From contig VERC01000170.1 in NCBI GenBank assembly GCA_018882825.1, forward strand, positions 1 through 5,594: a stretch of DNA of 5,594 nt, written 5' to 3'. The translations under genes and the position numbers were made by a program. Of this stretch, positions 1-4,755 are shown piece after piece; the stretch's first letter is position 1; each line of letters opens with the position of its first letter. The notes under the pieces are model-generated. The model saw only the letters and a list, made by a program, of their open reading frames with translations. It did no database searches and was not told where the DNA came from. This DNA is from Acidimicrobiia bacterium. GTDB taxonomy: Bacteria; Actinomycetota; Acidimicrobiia; Acidimicrobiales; Acidimicrobilacustridaceae.

Positions 1-182
1 GTCTGCGCACTCTGGCACGAGCCCGGTACTTGTACATCGAGACCTCGGAGACCGAGTACTACGAGGGTCAGGTGACCACCGCCGAGTTGCTCTCCATGCT
101 CCCCGACTGGCGCGTGCTCGCCCACTTCACCTTCGATGTGTTGCTCGAGAACCGTCGGTGGCGGCGATCGGGACGTCGTTGA
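1..182 (+). CDS. FkbM-family methyltransferase, C-terminal fragment (5' end outside window)
   Basis: This is the last 59 codons of a gene entering from the left; the reading frame begins at base 3 and ends at TGA 180-182. The visible protein contains RYLYIETSETEYYEGQ followed by LLSMLPDWRVL and DVLLENRR. In FkbM-type SAM-dependent methyltransferases the C-terminus typically has a 'YxYxExxxxxxYEGQ' stretch, then a 'LLPDWxV' helix-strand and a final 'DVLLxN' strand, and this fragment matches that order. The SAM-binding and catalytic part lies outside the window, so the substrate cannot be judged; family members methylate sugars, lipids or secondary metabolites. The last residues (WRRSGRR) are a basic tail beyond the conserved end. 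The gene converges on the TetR regulator with only 15 bp between stop codons, and no obvious terminator hairpin is seen there. The frame is secure; the family assignment rests on motif memory from a short stretch. Confidence 0.66.
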   Translation, partial: LRTLARARYLYIETSETEYYEGQVTTAELLSMLPDWRVLAHFTFDVLLENRRWRRSGRR

Positions 183-197
183 ACGACGAGTCCGCGA

Positions 198-794
198 TCA
201 CCGGTGCGCCGGAACTCTCCCTCCGCAGGCCCGCCACACCAGTTCCGCCGTACGCGCCGCCCAGTCGCGCGGCGGCCGTCGACCGGCCACGCCATGGGCG
301 TACCACGAACCGGTGAGCATCGTCGTGGCCACGTCGAGATCGGCGTCGGACGCGAGCAGGCCGGAGCCGACGGCACCATCGAGCAGAGCCCTGATCCGCG
401 CCCGTCGGGGTGCGACGATCCGCTGCAGGTAGACCTCGCGCACATCCGGATCGAGTCCGTCACTGAGCATGAGCCCGGCCAGCGGCAGGGCCCCGGCGAT
501 GGTGATGCAGTGACGGAAGTTGTCGAGTTCGGCGACGAGGTCGGCGAAGGCGTCGCCGCTCACGGCGGGCGCGGCCGTGTCGGCGAGCCGAGCCACGGCA
601 TCGACGATCAGTGCGTCCTTGTCCTGCCAACGCCGGTAGATCGCCGGTCGGGTCGTGCCCGCAGCGGCCGCCACGGCGGCCAGCGAAAAACCGGCGTACC
701 CCTTCGCCCCGAGTTCGACGAGAGCAGCGTCGAGCACGGCGGTCTCGATGGCCCGGCTGCGGGGACGGCCGCGCACGGCAGTGGACTCGACCAT
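198..794 (-). CDS. TetR/AcrR-family transcriptional regulator
   Basis: This 198-aa protein has the usual TetR length. A basic N-terminal arm (RGRPRSR, residues 8-14) precedes the DNA-binding domain: helix 1 at about 15-30, then the helix-turn-helix at about 36-56 (FSLAAVAAAAGTTRPAIYRRW), ending in the YRRW recognition-helix signature. Residues 60-198 form the variable ligand-binding and dimerisation domain; R130-R131 and the DADLDVATTMLTGSWY stretch (150-165) resemble the TetR_C_11/33 type. The frame stays open upstream to about 947, but ATG 794 is preferred because family homology starts here and the extension would run through the promoter and into the divergent gene. No SD lies upstream; a TAAACT box ends 7 nt before the ATG, suggesting leaderless translation. 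The protein is probably a repressor of the divergent operon and of itself. Its ligand is unknown. Confidence 0.93.
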   Translation of the reverse strand: MVESTAVRGRPRSRAIETAVLDAALVELGAKGYAGFSLAAVAAAAGTTRPAIYRRWQDKDALIVDAVARLADTAAPAVSGDAFADLVAELDNFRHCITIAGALPLAGLMLSDGLDPDVREVYLQRIVAPRRARIRALLDGAVGSGLLASDADLDVATTMLTGSWYAHGVAGRRPPRDWAARTAELVWRACGGRVPAHR

Positions 795-801
795 GCGTGC
801 G

Positions 802-829
802 AGTTTACGTGACGGACGCGTATTGCAAA
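802..829 (-). promoter_or_regulatory. Candidate leftward promoter of the TetR gene (leaderless)
   Basis: Read on the minus strand, TTTGCA (complement of 824-829) and TAAACT (complement of 802-807) are separated by 16 bp. Each matches the sigma-70-type consensus at 4 of 6 positions. The -10 box ends 7 nt before the tetR ATG, so transcription would begin at or next to the start codon. That agrees with the absence of a Shine-Dalgarno sequence. Leaderless mRNAs are common in actinobacteria. The -35 box overlaps the -35 box of the rightward promoter because TTGCAA is self-complementary. Confidence 0.45.
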
Positions 830-851
830 GAGCATGGGTGCTCGCTAAGGT
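823..851 (+). promoter_or_regulatory. Rightward promoter of the DJ-1/reductase/LtrA operon
   Basis: TTGCAA (823-828) and TAAGGT (846-851) are separated by exactly 17 bp, the optimal sigma-70-type spacing. TAAGGT fits the TAnnnT form common for housekeeping promoters of GC-rich actinobacteria. Transcription would start near 858, giving a leader of about 30 nt before the ATG at 889, which has a GAGG Shine-Dalgarno sequence at 880-883. The AT-richer composition here contrasts with the flanking coding DNA. Confidence 0.65.
830..843. promoter_or_regulatory. Probable TetR-family operator (perfect inverted repeat between -35 and -10)
   Basis: GAGCA-TGGG-TGCTC is a perfect 5-bp inverted repeat with a 4-bp spacer. 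It sits entirely between the -35 and -10 boxes of the rightward promoter and abuts the -35 of the candidate tetR promoter. TetR-family repressors commonly bind palindromes in this position to block RNA polymerase and to autoregulate. The site and its position are seen directly; binding by the adjacent regulator is inferred. The arms are short, so the real operator may extend as an imperfect palindrome. Confidence 0.55.
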
Positions 852-872
852 GAATTCCGTTTCTACCACGTA

Positions 873-888
873 ACGAAATGAGGTTCGT
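873..888. repeat. Inverted repeat enclosing the Shine-Dalgarno sequence of the DJ-1 gene
   Basis: ACGAA-ATGAGG-TTCGT has perfect 5-bp arms around a 6-nt spacer and ends directly at the ATG (889). The spacer contains the GAGG ribosome-binding site. It could be a second operator half-turn site, or in RNA a weak hairpin that presents the SD in its loop. The arms are short enough that chance remains possible. Confidence 0.3.
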
Positions 889-1629
889 ATGTCAGCCACC
901 GTCGACGTCGTAGGCGCTCCCAAGCGAGTGCTGATGGTCGCGTCCAATCCGGCCGTGTCGGAGCAGACCGGTTGGCCGATCGGGTTCTGGTGGGCGGAGT
1001 TGACACACCCCTTCGTGCAGTTCGTCGAGGCCGGCTACGACGTCACCATCGCAAGCCCCGATGGGGGTGCACTCGAGGGTGACGGATTCTCCGACCCCGG
1101 CGACGCGTCGCAGTACTCGGCTGACGACCTCATCTCCCGTGGCTTCATGGCCAGTCCCTCTCACGCTGCGCTCGTCGCCGACACGCCGTCACTTGCGCAG
1201 CTCGACACTGCCGAGTTCGATGCGCTGTTCCTCGTGGGTGGTCAAGGCCCGATGTACACCTTCCGGCGCGACCAGCACGTGAAGGACCTCGTGGGACGGT
1301 TCCTCGCCGACGGAAGGATCGCGGCCGTCGTGTGCCATGCGACGTGTGTCCTGCTCGACGCCACGATGCCCGACGGGGAGCTCGTCGTGGCCGGTCGTAC
1401 GTGGACCGGGTTCGCCAATTCCGAGGAGGACGTGGCGGATTCCTTCGTCGGCCGATCGATCCAGCCGTTCCGCATCGAGGACGAGGCTCGGGCGATGACC
1501 GGCACCAACTTCATCGTGCAGGGAGCATTCCGTCCCCACGCCATGCGCGACGGGAACCTCATCACCGGCCAGCAGCAGTACTCCGGTGCGGCCGCAGCCC
1601 GTCTCGTGATCGAAGCATTGGGGCGGTGA
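889..1629 (+). CDS. DJ-1/PfpI (Hsp31-like) family protein, class I glutamine amidotransferase fold
   Basis: This 246-aa protein belongs to the Hsp31-like branch of the DJ-1/PfpI superfamily, whose members are reported as glutathione-independent glyoxalases, deglycases or redox-stress proteins. Diagnostic segments appear in order: VLMVASN (14-20), TGWPIGFWWAELTHPF (27-42) with the conserved acidic residue E37, DGG (58-60), DALFLVGGQGPMY (111-123), the nucleophile elbow AVVCHATC (146-153) with C149 and H150, TGFANSEED (173-181), and the C-terminal LITGQQQYS (224-232). C149 and C153 are its only cysteines and form a CxxxC pair. The usual Gly after Cys-His is replaced by Ala151. No signal peptide is seen, so it is cytoplasmic. 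The start is supported by GAGG 5 nt upstream (880-883). It is the first gene of a probable three-gene operon under the divergent TetR regulator. Family assignment is firm; which reaction it performs is not decidable from sequence. Confidence 0.93.
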   Translation: MSATVDVVGAPKRVLMVASNPAVSEQTGWPIGFWWAELTHPFVQFVEAGYDVTIASPDGGALEGDGFSDPGDASQYSADDLISRGFMASPSHAALVADTPSLAQLDTAEFDALFLVGGQGPMYTFRRDQHVKDLVGRFLADGRIAAVVCHATCVLLDATMPDGELVVAGRTWTGFANSEEDVADSFVGRSIQPFRIEDEARAMTGTNFIVQGAFRPHAMRDGNLITGQQQYSGAAAARLVIEALGR

Positions 1630-1634
1630 GGACC

Positions 1635-2288
1635 ATGCGTCTCGCCTTCCTCGGCTACGGCAACGTGGGTTCGGCCATCGCCACCGCCGCGGCCCGAGCC
1701 GGCCACGATGTCGTGCTGGCCACCAACCCGGATCGCCCCGACGGGGCGGCGGCCGCCATCGCCCGCAATCCGGACCTGGCCGCGGCGACCACGGCGTCGG
1801 CCGTCGAGGCGGTGACCACCGCCGATGTGGTCGTACTGGCCGTCCCCTTCGGCTCGCTCGACACCCTCCTGCCAACGCTGGCCGATCGACTGGCCGGCAC
1901 GATCGTGATCGATGCCACCAATCCGGTGGGGCCGGGGCTCACCCATGGGCTCGGCTCGCAACAGGCGGGCGCGCAACACGTGGCCGCGCTCCTCCCCGAC
2001 GCCCGGGTGGTGAAGGCGTTCAATGTCTACGGATTCGAGAATCTGTCGACGCCACCGACCGGTCCGGACGGTCTGCGAGCGGTCATGCCGTTCGCCGGAG
2101 ACGACGCCGACGCGAAGGCCACCGTCGCCGAACTACTCGTGCAGTTCGGGTGGCAGCCGCTCGATGTCGGTCCGCTCGCCGCGGCGGTCGATCTCGAGCA
2201 CATGACCCTGCTGTGGGTGCGGCTGGTGCGCGCCCTCGGTCATCCGTCCCGGCTGGTGTGGGCCGCTCTGGGCGACGACCGGGCCTGA
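1635..2288 (+). CDS. F420-dependent NADP oxidoreductase-like protein (NAD(P)-binding, COG2085 type)
   Basis: This 217-aa single-domain Rossmann protein has the F420_oxidored architecture. GYGNVG (7-12) is the GxGxxG dinucleotide motif. VVVLAVPF (65-72) and VIDATNP (91-97) are typical strands lining the cofactor site, VVKAFN (125-130) is the family's hallmark segment, and FAGDDADAKATV (153-164) with DVGPL (177-181) and LEHMTLLWVRL (188-198) completes the C-terminal part. R34 after strand 2 could contact an NADP phosphate. True F420:NADP reductases move hydride between F420 and NADP, but many members of this family have no proven F420 use, so the electron partner is open. The frame is open upstream to 1332; ATG 1635 is chosen because the dinucleotide motif begins at residue 7 and GTGAGG lies 3 nt upstream. 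That SD overlaps the stop of the DJ-1 gene, indicating translational coupling. Confidence 0.88.
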   Translation: MRLAFLGYGNVGSAIATAAARAGHDVVLATNPDRPDGAAAAIARNPDLAAATTASAVEAVTTADVVVLAVPFGSLDTLLPTLADRLAGTIVIDATNPVGPGLTHGLGSQQAGAQHVAALLPDARVVKAFNVYGFENLSTPPTGPDGLRAVMPFAGDDADAKATVAELLVQFGWQPLDVGPLAAAVDLEHMTLLWVRLVRALGHPSRLVWAALGDDRA

Positions 2289-2303
2289 GCGAGAGGAACG
2301 ACC

Positions 2304-3467
2304 ATGAACCTGGCGCGCGAGAAGCGCACCGGCTATCTCGAGTTGTTCTTCGATCTCGTCTTCGTCTTCGCCGTCACCCAACTGGTCGGTGTGCTCCATG
2401 ACGACCACTCGGCCGCCGGTTGGCGCAACACGATCCTGCTGGCGTGGTTGATCTGGTGGGCGTGGTCGCAGTTCGCGTGGGCGGGCAACGCCATCGACCT
2501 CGATCGACGGCCCACCCGGGTGGCACTGTTGGCGATCACGGGCGTGACCCTGCTCATGGCCGCCGCCATCCCCGACGCGGCGTCGACCGATGAAGGTCTG
2601 CGCTTCGCCCTGCCCTATGCCGTCGTCTGCCTCGGCGGTCTCGCGCTCTACTGGCTCGGCGTGGCCCACGATCCCGGGTACCGCGCCGCCCTGCGTCGCT
2701 ACGTACCGATCGCCGTCGTACCGCCGTTGGTCGTGCTGCTCGGTGGCTTCGTCGATCCCGGAGTGCGTCCGTGGCTGTGGGGGGCCGCGGTGGTCATCGA
2801 TCTCCTCTCGGCAATCGCCGCCGGACGCGGTGAGTTCCATGTCTCTCCGGCGCACTTCGCCGAACGCCACGCGCTGATCGTGCTCATCGCCCTCGGCGAA
2901 TCGATCGTGGCCATCGGCGCCACCATCGCCAGTTCGGCGTTCACCGCGTCGATCGCCGCCATCATGGTCGCTGCGTTCCTCCTGCTCGGCGCCCAGTGGT
3001 GGGGCTACTTCGACTGGGTGCAACGCGCGGCCGAGGAACGTCTCGCCGCCGAGGACGACCTACGTCGGCGCGGTCGACTGGCCCGCGACCTGTTCACCTT
3101 CGGTCACTTCCCCATCGTGCTCGGCAGTGTGCTGGTGGCCTACGGCATCGAGGAGGCGATGGCCCATCCCACCGCCCGACTCCCGACCGCCGGCTTGTGG
3201 GCACTCGGCGCCGGCCTCGCGTTGTTCTCCGCCGGGTTCATCGCCGGCAATCTGCGCGCCACCGGGCGGATCCTGACCGAGCGTCTCGTCGCCCTCCTCG
3301 TGATCGTCGTCGTCACCGCCACGCTCGGCCCGTCGGTGAACGCCATCGCGCTCACGGCCACGCTCGCCGTGGCCCTCGTGATCCTGGCGACGATCGAGAC
3401 CCTGCGCCGGGCACGACCCGTCGACGAGTCGCCGTCGGTCTCGAGGGCAGGGCCGTCGACGACCTGA
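2304..3467 (+). CDS. ltrA: Low temperature requirement protein A (LtrA) family membrane protein
   Basis: This 387-aa polytopic membrane protein is near the normal length for LtrA. Its signature segments are intact: ELFFDLVFVFAVTQ (13-26) in the first membrane segment, WWAWSQF (51-57), HFAERHALIVLIALGES (184-200) followed by IVAIG, QWWGYFDW (231-238), and LARDLFTFGHFPIVLG (259-274). Further hydrophobic segments lie at about 72-90, 101-120, 133-150, 156-173, 213-230, 295-315, 326-342 and 346-364, giving roughly ten transmembrane helices, with a short polar C-terminal tail. LtrA was named from a Listeria locus needed for growth at low temperature; its molecular activity is not established. GAGAGG (2291-2296) lies 7 nt before the ATG. 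The gap to the reductase gene is only 15 bp, so it is probably the last gene of the same operon, before the hairpin at 3480-3497. The symbol is given by family only. Confidence 0.92.
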   Translation: MNLAREKRTGYLELFFDLVFVFAVTQLVGVLHDDHSAAGWRNTILLAWLIWWAWSQFAWAGNAIDLDRRPTRVALLAITGVTLLMAAAIPDAASTDEGLRFALPYAVVCLGGLALYWLGVAHDPGYRAALRRYVPIAVVPPLVVLLGGFVDPGVRPWLWGAAVVIDLLSAIAAGRGEFHVSPAHFAERHALIVLIALGESIVAIGATIASSAFTASIAAIMVAAFLLLGAQWWGYFDWVQRAAEERLAAEDDLRRRGRLARDLFTFGHFPIVLGSVLVAYGIEEAMAHPTARLPTAGLWALGAGLALFSAGFIAGNLRATGRILTERLVALLVIVVVTATLGPSVNAIALTATLAVALVILATIETLRRARPVDESPSVSRAGPSTT

Positions 3468-3479
3468 CCGGACGATCAC

Positions 3480-3497
3480 CCGATCGACAGCGATCGG
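3480..3497. terminator. Probable bidirectional terminator hairpin
   Basis: CCGATCG-ACAG-CGATCGG has perfect 7-bp arms and a 4-nt loop. It lies inside the 31-bp gap between the ltrA stop (3465-3467) and the convergent esterase stop (3499-3501). A symmetric hairpin between convergent genes would serve both transcripts. No T-tract follows on either strand, which is common for actinobacterial hairpin terminators but makes the strength uncertain. Confidence 0.65.
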
Positions 3498-3498
3498 C

Positions 3499-4566
3499 TC
3501 AGGGCCGTGACCGACTGGAGAGGAACGACCAGATCGCCCGACTGGCATCGAGTCCCGGATAGGGCGCACCGACGAGCGCGGCGGCGGCCGCCGAGGCCGG
3601 CTGATGACCCATCCATGCATGGCCCGCGCCGGCCACGGTGACGAAACGCACCTCGGCACCGTCCCGACACGGTGTCCAGGTCGAGACGGAGAGATCGGGG
3701 TTGCCCGGATCGACGCCGGGAACGGGAGCGGTCGTGCAGCCGTCGGCGGCGGCGAGGGCGACGACGGCATCGCGTGCCGAACGGAAGGGGATGCCGGCGA
3801 CACCGGTACCGACTCCACCGTCGATCGGGTGGTTGGTGTCGGCCGTTCCGTGGAGATGGAACACCGAGACCGGCGTCGACGGAACACAGCGATCCACGCC
3901 GAGACTGCCGGCCTGTACCCCGATGGCGACGATGCGGTCGGAGAGTTCACAGGCCAGTCGGTAGGCCATGATCGCCCCATTGGAGTGACCGGCGGCATAG
4001 ACGCGAGCGGTGTCGATCGGTTGACGACGCTCGATCTCGTCGAGCAACAGTCGGATGAAGGTGACGTCGTCGACGTCGAGTCGTGCCGCCGCGCCGCAGC
4101 AGTAGCCACCGTTCCACGTCTGTGCCCCGGAACCGTTGGGGAGTGCGCCGACACCATCGGGGTAGACGACGATGAACCGGTTCGACTCGGCCAGTCCGTC
4201 GAAACCAGAGTTGGTGGCGAACTGCTCGGACGTCCCCAGCCCACCGTGCAGGGCGAGGAGCAGCGGGACGGCACCCCCGGTCGAGACCGACGCCGGGACG
4301 TGGAGGCGATAGTGCCGCTGCCGACCGTCGGGCGTGGCGATCAGGCCCTCGGTCGTGGTGCCGAGGGGTGCCACGGCCGGACGCGTGCCGGCATAGGGGT
4401 CGTAGGTCTGTCTCACGGGTACCCCCGTCGAGGTCGAGGAGCCGTCACGGGTGGCGTCACTGCTCGATGAACCGCGCGCGCACCCCGCAACGACGACCAT
4501 CCCGACGGTGACCACGAGCGCGAGAGCCGTCCGAGAGCGTCGACCACCGGGGAGGTTCCGCGCCAT
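3499..4566 (-). CDS. Lipoprotein esterase, PHB depolymerase/LpqC (family 1 esterase) type
   Basis: This 355-aa protein is an exported alpha/beta hydrolase. A basic N-terminus (RNLPGGRRSR), a hydrophobic stretch and the lipobox VVAGC give lipidation at C29, followed by a Ser/Thr-rich linker (30-50) that would hold the enzyme away from the membrane. Conserved parts of the PHB-depolymerase/feruloyl-esterase family are present: LALHGG (104-109, oxyanion region), YPDG (135-138), WNGGYCCG (151-158), DVDDVTFI (164-171), the nucleophile GHSNG with S195, HLHGTAD with D243, and GAGHAW with H316. The catalytic triad is therefore complete. The likely reaction is hydrolysis of polyester, feruloyl or acetyl esters outside the cell; the substrate is not determinable here. 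The ATG at 4566 is the only in-frame start giving the signal peptide; its SD (GAGTGG) is weak. It is divergent from the secreted-protein gene and convergent with ltrA. Confidence 0.9.
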   Translation of the reverse strand: MARNLPGGRRSRTALALVVTVGMVVVAGCARGSSSSDATRDGSSTSTGVPVRQTYDPYAGTRPAVAPLGTTTEGLIATPDGRQRHYRLHVPASVSTGGAVPLLLALHGGLGTSEQFATNSGFDGLAESNRFIVVYPDGVGALPNGSGAQTWNGGYCCGAAARLDVDDVTFIRLLLDEIERRQPIDTARVYAAGHSNGAIMAYRLACELSDRIVAIGVQAGSLGVDRCVPSTPVSVFHLHGTADTNHPIDGGVGTGVAGIPFRSARDAVVALAAADGCTTAPVPGVDPGNPDLSVSTWTPCRDGAEVRFVTVAGAGHAWMGHQPASAAAAALVGAPYPGLDASRAIWSFLSSRSRP

Positions 4567-4578
4567 CCACTCATGATG

Positions 4579-4592
4579 GTCGGCATCCCGAC
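4579..4592 (-). repeat. Short inverted repeat in the esterase leader
   Basis: GTCGG-CATC-CCGAC has perfect 5-bp GC-rich arms and a 4-nt loop. It lies 13 to 26 nt before the esterase ATG on the minus strand, just upstream of the weak SD, so it would form a small hairpin in the mRNA leader or be an operator. No further evidence distinguishes these. Confidence 0.35.
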
Positions 4593-4649
4593 GTCCCTGC
4601 TCGCACCGGGTGGCACGGGGCCAAGGTGAACACGGTGAGGGCCCGGGCG

Positions 4650-4668
4650 ACTTTGCCGGAACTTTGCC
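4650..4668. repeat. 8-bp direct repeat with 11-bp period (candidate regulator site)
   Basis: ACTTTGCC occurs at 4650-4657 and again at 4661-4668, separated by GGA. The 11-bp period puts both copies on the same DNA face, as for tandem half-sites of an activator or repressor. It sits near the middle of the divergent region, about 90 bp from both start codons. Confidence 0.35.
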
Positions 4669-4697
4669 TCCATCTGGGGGACGGGGGGTAACGACCG

Positions 4698-4707
4698 GAG
4701 GATCCTC
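4698..4707. repeat. Perfect 10-bp palindrome upstream of the secreted-protein gene
   Basis: GAGGATCCTC is a perfect palindrome about 50 bp before the ATG at 4756. Its left half, with the preceding bases (CGGAGGATC), is repeated exactly at the ribosome-binding site of the gene (from 4744). It could be an operator, or a partial duplication of the SD region. Confidence 0.3.
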
Positions 4708-4755
4708 AGCGGTGACATTGCTGGAACCGCCTCATCACCCATTCGGAGGATCATC

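Larger units (their letters stand above)
4567..4755. promoter_or_regulatory. Divergent intergenic region between esterase and secreted-protein genes
   Basis: These 189 bp must contain the promoters for both divergent genes. Visible structure includes an inverted repeat at 4579-4592, a helically phased direct repeat at 4650-4668, a GC palindrome (GCCCGGGC, 4641-4648), a G-run at 4683-4688 and a palindrome at 4698-4707. No convincing -35/-10 pair was found on either strand. TTGCCT (4664-4669) with TAACGA (4689-4694) has a 19-bp spacer and a poor -10. GGAACTT (4658-4664) resembles an ECF sigma -35 box but lacks a matching -10. The secreted-protein gene has a strong SD, GGAGG at 4745-4749. Confidence 0.5.

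Noticed and set aside
183..230. Terminator between the methyltransferase and TetR genes
   Set aside because: The 15-bp gap has no hairpin. Short GC palindromes such as CACCGGTG lie inside the tetR coding sequence and have no T-tract.
806..822. Second operator-like repeat TACG...CGTA
   Set aside because: The arms are only 4 bp with a 9-bp spacer, and chance is a sufficient explanation.
795..947. N-terminal extension of the TetR protein (frame open to an ATG at 947 on the minus strand)
   Set aside because: The extension would cross the whole promoter region and the start of the divergent DJ-1 gene. TetR homology begins with the RGRPRSR arm just after the ATG at 794.
1332..1634. Upstream extension of the reductase frame into the DJ-1 gene
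   Set aside because: It is an out-of-frame shadow of the DJ-1 coding sequence, rich in Arg and His. The GxGxxG motif and a SD place the true start at 1635.
1189..2023. Long open frames antisense to the DJ-1 and reductase genes
   Set aside because: These are GC-rich shadows of real genes, rich in Arg, Gly and Pro, with no recognisable domain and no SD or promoter.
2133..3023. 296-codon open frame antisense to ltrA
   Set aside because: The translation is hydrophilic and very rich in Gly, Asp, His and Arg, as expected from the complement of a membrane-protein gene. No domain is recognised, and ltrA on the other strand is certain.
4658..4690. ECF-sigma promoter (GGAACTT) for the secreted-protein gene
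   Set aside because: No GTT, CGTC or TCTGA-like -10 element lies 15 to 18 bp downstream, so it is only mentioned as a resemblance.
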